This document shows, piece after piece, positions 46,511 to 57,242 of a stretch of DNA of 64,000 nucleotides. Source of the DNA: Malus domestica (Eukaryota > Streptophyta > Magnoliopsida > Rosales > Rosaceae). The stretch is from the NCBI RefSeq assembly GCF_042453785.1, contig NC_091673.1:1309501-1373500 (forward strand), given 5' to 3'. Numbering within the stretch: the stretch's first letter is position 1; every line of letters starts with the position of its first letter. Under the pieces are notes generated by a model. It was not told the origin of the DNA. It did no database searches and saw only the letters and a list, made by a program, of their open reading frames with translations. A program made the position numbers and the translations under genes.

Positions 46511-47992
46511 TCAATGTATTGTGCCAAATATAATAAAGCATATACTTCACTAAGATGTGGTACTTCTGGACCAAATATTAATTTATCTTTACCCTCACGA
46601 AGATAAATTATTATTCTTAGTGTCTACATCATTTGAGTATTCAACTCATAATCTTCAATCCATATGGTTCTTTTAATATGATAAACATCATGGATATGAT
46701 TCGTATTGGTAGATTGTTCGATCTGCAGCTCGAGACAATAATTCACTCAACATTTTATAATCTTTCTTAACTCTTCAGGAGTCTCAGTTTAATATCATCA
46801 ACTCTTTAGGAGTTCTAATTTAATGTCATTGACTCTTGCAAGAGATTTTAGTATGTTGCAACAATATCATAATGATACTCACTAAGGCAATTTATACCAT
46901 CCATTGGTATTGAGTACATATTTTATGTTTTACCCTTCGGGGGCTTACTTCAAGCAATTTGAATCCTTCAGGGATTTTCTACACTTCATGACATATTTTC
47001 CTTTAGAATTTATACAGAGCAATTTGCTCCCATGTATACTTGAGGGATTTACTTATGGAGATATGATGTGGGCAACTCACAACCCTTCGTATATAATTCT
47101 CCATTTATATGAACTCGTTTACAAGAGTATAATTTCAGGTTTCAATTAGTAACCTTGTGTCATATCATGTGAGTGTATTACAAATGCCCATATGTAACCT
47201 CCTTGGTTCAACATCTTTTGGCTATTTGTATTGTATTCAAATATATATATGTCCATTTTTCCACATTCTTACAAAATTGTAATGAAATTGCCTTTCTCCA
47301 TTTTTTGGCCAATAATTTTCCTTTTTGTCGACGAACAAAAGAATGTGACTCAATATTAACACAGCTATTGATGAATTTAGTAGCTACTTGTAAAAACCAA
47401 AATCACCATTGGTTATCATCAATCTGTGATCCCATATTCTCATGTGCATGCGCATGCATAAAAGCTTTCCATTTCTTTGGATATCCATTGCCTCTTCAAG
47501 GGCATGACACTATCTCTTCCAGGATAGTCATAATTTAGAGAATGTGGATCATAACCTCATCTTGAGCGTTATAGAGCTTGGATTTTAATCTCCACTTTCG
47601 GGAAGTTGAGTCATTGGAACCTATACGTCTATCATGCTACATGCATGAGACATTAATATTCCCATGTCCGTGGATTGTCCTATCTAGGACGTGTATCCCT
47701 GCGGTGACTGTCATGCTTATGGCATACAACAGTTATGCTTCGGGAATGTAATAGCTCAGTAGTGTCATATTCTTCTTCTTTCAAATGACTAAACCTTTTG
47801 AGTCTAAAAGTCTGCCACGCTTCAGGCATACAACAGATAAATCATTTACTGTCTCATTATTTTGTCCAACAGGGACATCAATTCTTGTAGGCACATTTGC
47901 AGCAAGTATATATGATTTCATCACTTTCGTTGCATCATTCAATTATTCCTATTTCATTTTCTCATTGATTGCTTCGTGAATCAAAATAAGAC

Positions 47993-48776
47993 TGTAGACA
48001 TCGAAATTTCGGTAAATAAATGTTGACCGATAAATCAAAGTGTCAACGCTCATGTATTACATAAATTTTACACGTAGCGTGTGACTCAACGAAAATTGAA
48101 ATGAGTTGGAAAAGTCATCAAATAGAACACGTGTCAACACCTGGCAGAAACGACTTATTTCATCTGGGATATTATATTCAAAATTAGGCATTGGAAAATT
48201 CTATAAATACAAGCCCATTTCATTCATTTGGGGGGAACCAATTCATATTACACCTTGAAGCTCTGAAGCTCTGAAACTCCGAAGCTCTCAAGCATCCAGG
48301 TTCCCGAAGAATCAAGAAAGCCTTCTTCGTTCTTCGTTCATCGTTCTTCCAAGATCAAGCCTCAACGGCCCTTGAAGAACTTCCACCAATCCAAGATCAA
48401 GCCCCAACGACCCTTTGGATCAACAACGTCGACAAATCCACACACATCCAACCGTTCTTCAAGATTAGCCCAAAAGCCCTTGAAGATCTGTTCATCACTG
48501 TTTCTTCAAGATCAAGCCCAAAAGGCCTTGAAGATCCGCTCAAATCCACCTTCAAAGATCAAGCCCACGGCCCCTTGAAGAAACTTTCAACAGTTCATCC
48601 AAGATCAAGCCTCGATGGCCCTTGGATCAACGAAACATCCACAAAGCAACACCTTACGGAGATCGAATCAGATGACCAAATTTGAGAGAGATTGTAACCC
48701 AAAATCATCAAATACAAAAATTTATTTGTGCACGTTGTTCTTGTCTCTTTCGTTTCAGGAATTTTCCGTGTTCACA
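47993..48776 (+). mobile_element. Nested solo LTR, 784 bp, with target duplication
   Basis: It begins TGTAGACATCGAAATTTCGG, ends TTTTCCGTGTTCACA, and is flanked by AAGAC at 47988-47992 and 48777-48781. It contains a TATA-like TCTATAAATACAAGCCC and a series of imperfect repeats around TTCCAAGATCAAGCC in its R/U5 part. The left flank is copia pol remnant, so the LTR landed inside the copia fossil and its interior was later lost by LTR-LTR recombination. Family probably Ty3/gypsy, by look only. Confidence 0.85.
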
Positions 48777-49594
48777 AAGACAAATTCTCTTTGTTCTTCT
48801 GGAACGGTATTTTCTTATCATTCTTTTGGAATGATATTTTCTCATTGTTTTTCTGGAATGATGTTATTTTCTCCCTCTAATGGCAAGAAAAATGTCTTAT
48901 CAAAATCATAGTCCGCAAATCATGCGGTAAATATATCCCCAGTCCAAGGTTCCAAATCATGCGGTAAATGTCTTATCAAAATGATAGATGGTGGATCAAA
49001 TTCAACATAAATTCCTAGTTTGTATTGATGCCTTATTTTAGTACGTTGTGGCAGTCTTACAGGCACATAGATAACACAACAAAAAACTCGTAAATGTATA
49101 ATGCTTGGCTAGTGCCCAAACACGAGTTGTACTAAGAAATATTGATGGTTGGTAACTGGTCTCAATCGAACTTAATAATGCATCATGTAAAATGACATGT
49201 CCCCATGTAGAAAACTAGCAATTTTGTTTTCATGAGTAGAGCGCGGGTAATTAATTTCATTCGCTTAATAAATGCTTCTGCTAAACCATTTTGAGTATGG
49301 GCATGAGGAACTTCTGGTCCTTATTTAATAGTCTGTAGACTGAGACTCTTATGACTTTTATTACAATTAAGTTGAGGCACTGCGACACTTCAAACTTACG
49401 GTACCCATCAAGGAATTTCATGTCCTAATCTTCAGGATCAAAAGACTTCATACCTGATCTTTTTACGTGATGGAACTTCGGGTCCAATCATTTTATATGA
49501 TGAGGATCAAGAAACTGCAGGTTCTAATATGATCAAGGAACTTTGGGCCCTATATATACTTATCGTAACAAAAGGTAAGTACAATAAATAAATT

Positions 49595-49915
49595 AAAGCA
49601 ATAGGCGGTAATTCCAGCCATAGTAAATAAATTGCATTTAAGTAAATAAAGCTTGTGATAAGGGCTTTAATTCAGCACCATTCACATAAATCAAAACTTA
49701 AAGCAGTAGGCGGTAAAACCGTTCATGGTAAATAAATTGTTTTAAAGTAAATAAAGCTTGTGACAAAGGCTTTGATTCAACACCATTCACATAAATATCA
49801 AAGCTTTAAAGCAAAGGGTAATAATTCTACCCACTGTAAATAAATTGCTTTAAATAAATAAAACTTGTGACATGGGCTTTAAACCAACACCGTACACATA
49901 AATAAATATATATTT
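49595..49915. repeat. About 107-bp tandem repeat, three copies
   Basis: Copies start at about 49595, 49700 and 49808 with AAAGCARTAGGCGGTAA-like sequence and share ATAAAGCTTGTGA and CACCATTCACATAAAT. They lie in the non-coding part of the copia fossil. Confidence 0.75.
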
Positions 49916-50895
49916 TTGTTTCTTATTTATTCACATGGTGCTGTGCACCATCCGATAATCTTTGTTCTTTTCTCCTTTTGTGTCAACATCATGCACCAAA
50001 ATCCACATTTCCAATTTTTTTTTCTTTTCAGAATGGTGCAAGTCACCATTCCAAAACCCTTTTTGTTTTCTTTAAATAGTCCAACCGACACACCATCCAT
50101 TTGCTCCCTTTTTCAATTTATATATATATATATATTTTTTTTCTTTCCAACTACCCAAAATAATAACACTTTTATTTGTCTGCCACTTATAAGAAAGATC
50201 AAACCGTTAGATTTAACTCAAAATTTAGTATGATATGGATAAGAAGATACCAAACAACTTTCGTGAAGAAACAGTTTTGAGTTGAGCTTCTGAAAATAAA
50301 GGTTTGGTACTCATAAGATGGCTGTCCAGTTTTCTGCGGAAATGAAAGCTGAGTTGAAGTTTTAGTCATCTGCGACGATCGAACCGTTGACAATTTCCGA
50401 AATTTGGATATGTTCTAGGTACTAGGTGGACAAACAACTTTCAAGAAGAAAGTATTTTAATCGGATGTCATGTCAGGAAGTTGGAGTTCATAGGCTATTT
50501 ACATGGCTGCCAGATTTTCTACGGATTTTGAGTCTGTAGTATTATTTCTAAGATCTGGAATGATTTAACTGTTGGATGGTTCTGGAATTGTGGTATGTTA
50601 TGGGAGAGAGGATAAGGAACAACTTTTATGAAGTAATGGTTTCTGTATGAGCATTGGAAGTTGAAGTTTCAAAGCTCATATGACTGTCAGATTTTCTGCC
50701 AATAATAATGACAATAGTTATATAACCACATGTATATTTACTTTAAGAAAATTAGTCATTTAGAGGTATAAAAAAAATGAAAAGATTTTCTTATCTGTGA
50801 GATTCCAGCCGATAGAGGTGAGAGGTAGGTAGTGCTTTACCAGATTTATGGCGTTGTGCTTTCCACCGACATGAGAGCTTCTCGTGCTGATAACA

Positions 50896-51295
50896 TATTG
50901 TAAAATCGACGGTGAGTGCAGTGGAATAAATGAAACAAGACACAAAATTTACGAGGTTCCTCTACAGTCAGTGTGACTGGAGTACGTCCTCGAGGCAGCA
51001 GTAGTGCTTTCATTATAATTTGGAATAATAGAAGTACAAAGATAACTCTCTTTAATCTCCCCTCATTTTCCTCTTCTTCCTCTCTGCCTCTTCTTTCCTC
51101 TCTCTCTCTCTCTTCTTTCCTCTCTCTCTCTCTTCTCTCTTCCGTGAGTCACTCACCTCTTCTTCTCTTCTTCAAATATATAAACAAAAGAAAGCACTAT
51201 TCACTTTATAAATTTTCCACAAATGATTAGTGAAAATACTGTGCATAAATAGTAACAAACTATTTATATGGGCCATCCACATATTATTCACAACA
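50896..51295 (-). repeat. Right LTR (5' LTR) of the copia fossil
   Basis: It matches 44853-45215, is 37 bp longer through an expanded TCTTTCCTCTCTCTC tract, and ends with the same TTCACAACA before CGTCA. Confidence 0.9.
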
Positions 51296-51300
51296 CGTCA

Positions 51301-52130
51301 TATATAAATAAGCATAGTTTAAATGTCATAATAGTCTTTGGGTTCTAGTTATTAGGTCAATTTCGTCTCCGTGATTTTAATTTGGCCAATTTGGTCCTTA
51401 TATTTATCTTTGTTAATCAATTAAGGATATTTCATCCAATCTCTGTTAAAAAAAATTATTATAAACTTATTTATAAGAATATCTATTTGATTTAAAAATG
51501 AAATAAAATCCCCCCCCCCCTCTTTTCTATACCATGAGAATTAAATTGGCCAAATGACTATAACACATGAACCATTTTTTAACATTTAAGGCAATAAGTA
51601 ATGAACTCAACCAAAAAATATTATATGTTCTCGTCATGAATTATAATATAATAGTTTTAAACCGTCTCCTCCCGCTAATAATAGTAGTTTTATTTATTTA
51701 TTCCACAATGACCTTAGTTCAAATCCAAAAGACATTAAACAAACCAAACTCAAGTGACTCAAACTCAATAATTAGGGATAAAAGCAATGTCTTGACCAAT
51801 TACCCTAATTTACATCGCCATCACATGTACAAACTTTACATCGACTTGTTTATGGTTGTAGATTAGCATTTTCTCCATATCACATTTCAAAGTAATAAAA
51901 AGCCGTTTAGTACTACGGTTTAGTGGTATTACTCTCCACACTATTACTAGCTCATTGTGAGGCTAAGATCACCCCCTCTCCTAATATCGTTTATTTAAAA
52001 ATAAAAAAACCGTTTGTTTGCATAACTAGTGGTTTCTTCATCAATTTGGGATTTGGATACAATTATAATTATTTCAGAATAATTGGGGCAGGGTACATGG
52101 GTGACCTAGATTAGAGCACCACTACACTCC
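51301..52130. other. Intergenic, no gene seen
   Basis: AT-rich, with a C tract near 51511. Short ORFs show no family signature. Confidence 0.5.
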
Positions 52131-52481
52131 TCACAATTGACATTTGGGTGTTGAAATCAATAGTGGGCTAATAAAATATGAAAGTAGGCCCACCAACGGC
52201 CAATTGATGTAAGTGGTGGGCTCGGATTCTTGGAAGAAAGGCCTCGAGTCTGGGAAAGCATCTGAGTTGTTGGGCTCACCAACTACGGCTCCCACCAGCA
52301 AATTGGGGTTGGGCTTTGGACTTAAGAAGTATCTAGACCCGGCTTTGCACCAGATGCGGGCCGGGTGGGCATGCACCGACAGTAATGACCTGCCGCGGTT
52401 GTGCATCCTCTGTGGGTAGCGTGCACCGTATCCAACCATGAACGACATGCTCAGTGAATTATCACCTAGAATGTAGTCCAC
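52131..52481 (-). pseudogene. Endo-1,4-beta-glucanase (GH9) terminal-exon fragment
   Basis: An isolated 116-codon stretch reads [20 protein letters not shown], then [29 protein letters not shown] and [18 protein letters not shown], which is the C-terminal catalytic part of a plant GH9 cellulase with the Asp and Glu of the D...E signature kept. It begins right after a splice-acceptor-like CTCTTCAG, as the real last exon does. The His-containing motif is altered (HNRGR where HHRGS is usual) and GDNP has become GDNS. No other GH9 exon is visible nearby, so this is a stranded gene fragment rather than a working cellulase. Confidence 0.85.
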
Positions 52482-53257
52482 CTGAAGAGAATTCAATTGA
52501 CGTGGGTGCCCTCCTGATGAAGGTCATTCAGACTGTGTGAACAATGTCATGGATGGCAGAAAGTTAAGGTTAAAGGAACACAGGACCGAAAAAAAGAAAT
52601 TTGCAGAAATGATTTTCTCGTAAAAGTAATTGAATTTTTCTAAAGGGGTAAGTACTTACGTGCAAAGATTATATATGTGTACAGTAATTGGACAAAGGGA
52701 TTTCAAATTTCAATGGAAGATATAGATAGACGGAAGTGGGAGGGGAAAAAAGAGGACGTTTTGATTGGGCAAGGTAAGTTGAGCCTGCGGCAGCAAAAGT
52801 TTTGAAGTACAAACATGCATGCATTGAACTTGTAGGTCAAATCTCAGCTCCAAATCCAATTGCAGAAAATAATGAACCAATAAATGCAACATAATTACAG
52901 CGCTGGGCTAAAGTTTTTGAAGGCCCATGGAAAAGCCTGTATGATCAACTTTTTTCCTGGGACTGGGAATCACCTCCAGATCCCAGCCTCTAGAGCAAAC
53001 TGAGCGAAACATTCTATCCTTCCATTTTCATCTTGCCTTGTTTTGCGTGAGAATTGTTCAATATTTAAATTTATTTCTAGCCACAGGATCAAAAATGGAA
53101 GGATGGGATGTCTTGCTTAGTTTGCTTCGGAGGCTGGGATCTGGAGGTGATCCCAGTCCCTTTTCGTCGAGTGATTTTTGAATATCTATTTTCATGTTTT
53201 GCACAGTTTTTTATTTATTATTTTTTTAAATAATAGTGATTTTGTTTGGGTTAATAT
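52482..53257. other. Flank of GH9 fragment and extra copy of the PCR copy-A promoter
   Basis: From about 52898 (GCTGGGCTAAAGTTTTTGAA) the sequence repeats the upstream region of copy A (39899). It is interrupted by the MITE at 52959-53160 and then joins the truncated copy A'. No gene in 52500-52890. Confidence 0.7.
52959..53160. mobile_element. MITE inserted in a duplicated PCR promoter
   Basis: GGGACTGGGAATCACCTCCA pairs with TGGAGGTGATCCCAGTCCC, and the arms continue through GATCCCAGCCTC and GAGGCTGGGATC. The 202-bp element is absent from the paralogous sequence at 39960 and 54245, which shows a clean empty site. Confidence 0.85.
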
Positions 53258-53651
53258 TTAAATTTGCTGTCTCATTTTGGAGCGGTAGAAGCAGGAATAG
53301 CAGCATGGACAAGCTGTCACACAAGTAATCAGTGTGTACAGCGCTCCACTGGCACCACAAGCTGCATATCATTTCGTTAACTAATTAGTTAACCCTCATT
53401 AATCAGTTAATAATACACCTTAATCCCATTTAGAAAGAAGGAAAAGGAAAGGAAGAAGCTTAATTAGTTAATTACATGTTGAACCCTTATCCACAATCTC
53501 TGCAATTTGGCCAAAGGTGATGCATGGACACCAAAGTGTTATGCAACCTGCATGTAGACATATACAATAACATGAATCATTAATTCACGAGTAAATGATC
53601 CAATATTTCATCCAAATCAAACCCCATTATAAATCACTTTAACAGATTAAT

Positions 53652-53684
<33 letters not shown>

Positions 53685-53998
53685 TTATATATAGTAGTAG
53701 GATACACACATATATATTTATATATATACTTACAGTTTCTGAAATCGGAGAAGCAGTCGCAGAGGCCGGTTGACCAAGGGATGAGAGCACGAGGGCGGAG
53801 ACGGGATGGGGGGTGGGTCATGTGGGAGTGGCCACTGTGGGAGCTCATGTCTTCGTTAGAAGTAGTAAAATAAGGTTCGGTGCTGGAGCTGACCGGGATA
53901 CCTGTCGGCGCCGGCGGAGCATCTTGGTGGTGATGGTGGTGGTGCTGGGGGTCGGACGAGGAGTACTTCTCGTATCCCCTTGGGTGTGACGAGTACAT
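53258..53998 (-). pseudogene. Truncated PCR2-like gene, copy A'
   Basis: Exons 1 (53734-53998) and 2 (53476-53547) are complete and nearly identical to copy A. Exon 3 starts at 53361 but homology stops at about 53264, after FYRSKMRQQ. The frame then reads one more codon into foreign sequence and stops at 53258-53260, giving about 146 aa instead of 214. The Cys-rich C-terminal half of PLAC8 ([13 protein letters not shown] in copy A) and exon 4 are missing. One change in the N-terminus is DAPPAPTG for DAPLAPTG. The breakpoint joins exon 3 to a further copy of the A promoter. It could still be transcribed, since its promoter is duplicated with it, but the domain is incomplete. Confidence 0.88.
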
Positions 53999-54614
53999 GA
54001 TGGCCGAAGATAGGTGGGGAACGATGAGGAGGTTGAGATAATATGATCTCAGACAGACTGAGAGAGAAGACTTGGACAAGCTTTGATTTATTCTACAACC
54101 GAAGAACGGTCCAACGCCGCGTTGACTTGACTTCAAGTCTCCTCCGTCTGCGAGTCTTCCTGTATGCTTCCTTCCTTACAAGGCTGGGCTAAAGTTTTTT
54201 AAGGCCCATGGAAAAGCCTGTGAAAAGGGCCCTTTTATATGATCAATTTTTTTCGTGGATTGGTTTTTGAACATCTATTTTCACTTTTTGCATAGCTTTT
54301 TTTATTTTATTTTTTATTAAATTTATTCAAACTAATAACTAAAAAAAGATGGATCTGCAAGAGGTGGAAAAGAGCTTTTAAAAATTACTAGTAGGCGTAT
54401 TCGTGTATTGCTGTGGGATTTTGAATTTTGTTCAAGTAGAAAGTCTTGACAAGATGCGGTAAAAAGCACAGTTTAATGTTTACATTATATGCAACATTCA
54501 TGTAAAGTCTTAAAACTTTGTTCAAGTTAACAAAATTGGGGACATTGGAATGCCAAACTCAAGAAGTGTTATTTACATCCATTTATTACATAGACACCCA
54601 AATGTGTTCCTTTA
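53999..54614. other. Copy A' promoter and copy D 3' flank
   Basis: Duplicate of 39716-40285, with a short extra segment near 54460-54500. No separate gene. Confidence 0.7.
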
Positions 54615-55753
54615 GGGTGCGTTTGGTACGTGGGACGAGACGGAACAGAGTGGGACGGACGCGTTCCGTCCCACGTTTGGTGCGCTTAAATTGTGTGGAA
54701 CGCCTGTCCCACGGAACGAAAATGGGTTAAATTTTGGTTCCATATACCCCCTGGAACGGGTTGTTCCATCCCGTAGAACACAAATTTATAATTTTTTGGA
54801 CAACAATACCCCTCATCTTTTTCATTAATTCCACTGTCTACCCTTGCTTTCTCTCCCGTAGCCTCCATCTCTTCGAATTCGTTCCTCTCTCCCGTAGCCT
54901 CCCTCTCTTCGAATTCGATCCCAGCAAACCCATCTGAACCCAAACCATGGCTTCCGGTTCAGTCCCTTCGCGCTCTATCTTCTTCTCCGGCGCCGTCACC
55001 TCCGCGCTCAACCTTCTTCTCTGGCGCCGTCACCTCCGCGCTCCACCTTCTTCTTCGACACTCCGACCTCCTCGTCGAGGCGGTACCAATCGCGATCCAG
55101 TGACGGCAGTGAAGACTGAAGAAGATGGTGTTGTGGGTAGACAAGTACCGACCCAAAACCCTAGACCAGACAATTGTCCACCAAGACATCGCCCAAAACC
55201 TCAAGAAACTCGTGCAACTCTACCCCTCCCTCGTCGATTTCAATTCCCAATTTCTACGATTTCATAACCCTAACTTCTTCTTGTGCAGATTGCAGAGCAG
55301 GATTGCCCCCATTTGCTCTTTTATGTCGTTGGGCTTTGCTGCCACATCGATGAGGAGCATCCGGTGGAGGCTAAGAACGGGGCATTTTGTTCAATTTCAC
55401 TTTTTTTAGTTTAATTTTGTAAGTTTTACAGTAAAAATGGTTGTTTGAATACGAACTTTCGAGATTCAGATCTTCTGTGGATTGATTTTTATGGGTTTGA
55501 TTTACTGAGATTGATTTTTACTGGGATCAATCTGGGCATGCGAAGAACACGAAACGTATGGAAGAAGAGAAAGCAGAGAAACGGGAGAGAGAGGGAGAGT
55601 CAAATAAAAAGGGCAAGTTAGTCATTTAATCCCGTTCCGTTCTGTTCCATCTTGCTAGTACCAAACATGACACGAAATCTTTGTTCCGTTCCATCCCGTT
55701 CCGTTCCGTCCCATCCAGTCCCGTTTCGTCCCGTCTGCGTACCAAACGGTATC
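54615..55753. mobile_element. TIR transposon carrying RFC3 gene exons (Pack-type)
   Basis: The element interrupts the duplicated 3' flank of copy D; the paralogous site at 40270 is uninterrupted. Ends GGGTGCGTTTGGTACG and CGTACCAAACGGTATC are imperfect inverted repeats that continue as GGGACGGAAC-rich arms of about 100 bp. TTA flanks both sides (54612-54614, 55754-55756), suggesting PIF/Harbinger. No transposase is visible. The interior is GC-rich and contains two exons of replication factor C subunit 3 with an intron. The captured part is in the plus orientation. Confidence 0.75.
55125..55327 (+). pseudogene. Captured fragment of replication factor C subunit 3 (RFC3), two exons with intron
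   Basis: From the ATG at 55125 the sequence reads MVLWVDKYRPKTLDQTIVHQ then DIAQNLKKL, which is the start of the small clamp-loader subunit RFC3 (WVDKYRPK is the hallmark). At 55212 a GT begins an intron that ends TTCTTGTGCAG at 55288. The next exon starts IAEQDCPHLLFY, the following RFC3 segment, and loses homology just before the Walker A GPSGSGKKT that a real gene has. So exon 1 and about 39 nt of exon 2 were captured as genomic DNA, not from mRNA. It cannot make a clamp-loader subunit. Confidence 0.85.
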
Positions 55754-55756
55754 TTA

Positions 55757-56280
55757 TAGACACCCAAATTGGTAAGTCGGATGATGATTTTGTTCCTTTT
55801 ATGTCCAAACTGTATTTAAAAAACAACTAAAAATTTGTTCTTTTATAGACACCCAAATCCACAAAGCCATCGAACATCAATATAATAACCGAACTCAAAT
55901 AGAAAGAAAGAAAAAAATTAGCGACACAATAGTGACTTTATTATAATATTAAGAACTTATACAAATATTAAAAATAATATTTTAATAAACGAAGGTCCAC
56001 AATCTAAAGTGACTTCAATAAAACATAAAAGGCCAACTTGGTTGAATACAATGACAAAACAAGCCCACAATAAACAATTGAACACAAAAAGTCTTCAAAA
56101 CGTTCATACCGAAACTCAACAGACAGAGACAAACCTCAAACTCAAAAGAACCTTATTCTGATGAAAAATTCAGACGAAAACGAACTCTTTTATTCAAAGA
56201 GACAGCAAACAAAAAACGAAAACGAATTCTTTTATTCCAGATGGTATGATTTCCATGCCACCATCAAGCCAACAGCATTA
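55757..56280. other. Copy D 3' flank
   Basis: Resumes the segment duplicated from 40290-40803. No separate gene. Confidence 0.75.
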
Positions 56281-57242
56281 TTATTTGTGATCAGAATGAC
56301 GATTCATGCCACCCTGCAGAGCTGGTGCTGTCACCACTCCACGATTCTGGGACGCATTTCCTTTCCACCCTAACATTCATTGAAATTAATTAATTAATTA
56401 GGAATGATCTTCAAATAATACTTTTTTAAGATAATTACACGTGTATAACACATATCGGTTGATCTAACTAGAGTGGATAAGGAGGTGCAACGAGACGTTC
56501 TATCTAAGTAATTATATTGGAGGGAGGGAACAGCGCATGCACGTACCACTGGCAACATCGAAACCACGGTTCTGGAGCTCACGGTATTCTTGGCACAAGG
56601 CACAGGAGTTGCAGAAGAAATGAACGCAGCAATCGTTGCAAGGTTTTTCCTCCAACATGTACTGCCCCCTCAGTTGGGTTCGATAGCCGCAAGTAATGCA
56701 GCATGCTAAGTTAGTATAGTAATTAATTGCTGCATATAAACATCCATGCCAAAAACAACCTGCATACGCATGCACATTTTGTTCACTTCCAATTTCAACA
56801 TCATCGTCAAATTTTAATCACTTAATTTAACGCACGTCTTGGGCTGTTTCCGTATGAAGCGCTCATGTTAAGAGTTATAAGTACGTGCTTCTATTATGAA
56901 AATATTGAAAATTTTATAATTATCCAAGTTTAGATATCGAGTTACTGGGTTCTTAAAAGAAACATTACTGGTTTGTCCTTTGGAGACAATCTCTGCAACA
57001 CGCCCAGCAACAACGCAAGGACACCAAAATCCCAAGCAGCCTGCAGTCCAAATTACGTTATATATAGGTTTAGGGTTTGTATGATCAAATCATCAATCGA
57101 TATATATTCATATACCAAATAAGTAAACATGGTATAATTGATTTAGTTAGCTAGCCAGGAAGGGAAGAGAATAGAAGCTGCGCTTACAGACACTGCAGTC
57201 ACTGAAGCAGTCAAGCAGGCCAGTGGTCCATCCACCCGACAT
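56281..57242 (-). CDS. PLANT CADMIUM RESISTANCE-like protein (PLAC8 family), copy D
   Basis: Four exons, 57188-57242, 56969-57040, 56547-56759 and 56281-56369, encode 142 aa. It starts [20 protein letters not shown], keeps [20 protein letters not shown] and [20 protein letters not shown], and ends [10 protein letters not shown]. Exon 3 is 213 nt instead of 231, an in-frame loss of six residues in the hydrophobic segment (copy B has AFGISCGFC where D has ACC). Frame and splice sites are otherwise intact. It is the partner of A' in the block copied from the A-B pair. It may be functional, but the shortened membrane segment could affect it. Confidence 0.85.

Larger units (their letters stand above)
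44853..51295 (-). mobile_element. Ty1/copia LTR retrotransposon fossil with target duplication
   Basis: LTRs lie at 44853-45215 and 50896-51295, flanked by the 5-bp duplication CGTCA at 44848-44852 and 51296-51300. The element reads on the minus strand: a primer-binding-like TTATCAGCACGAGAAG follows the right LTR, and a purine tract CCAAGGGAGAG precedes the left one. A minus-strand copia pol remnant (VPTRIDVPVGQ, CLKRGR) is at about 47800-47990. The interior is mostly non-coding and holds a nested solo LTR, a unit with a plus-strand coiled-coil ORF, and a tandem array. The LTRs differ at roughly 20 positions by eye plus a CT-tract length change, so the insertion is moderately old. Broken, with many breaks. 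Confidence 0.88.

Noticed and set aside
55125-55409. A working RFC3 gene
   Set aside because: Only the N-terminal exons are present, homology ends before the Walker A motif, and the sequence lies between transposon terminal repeats.
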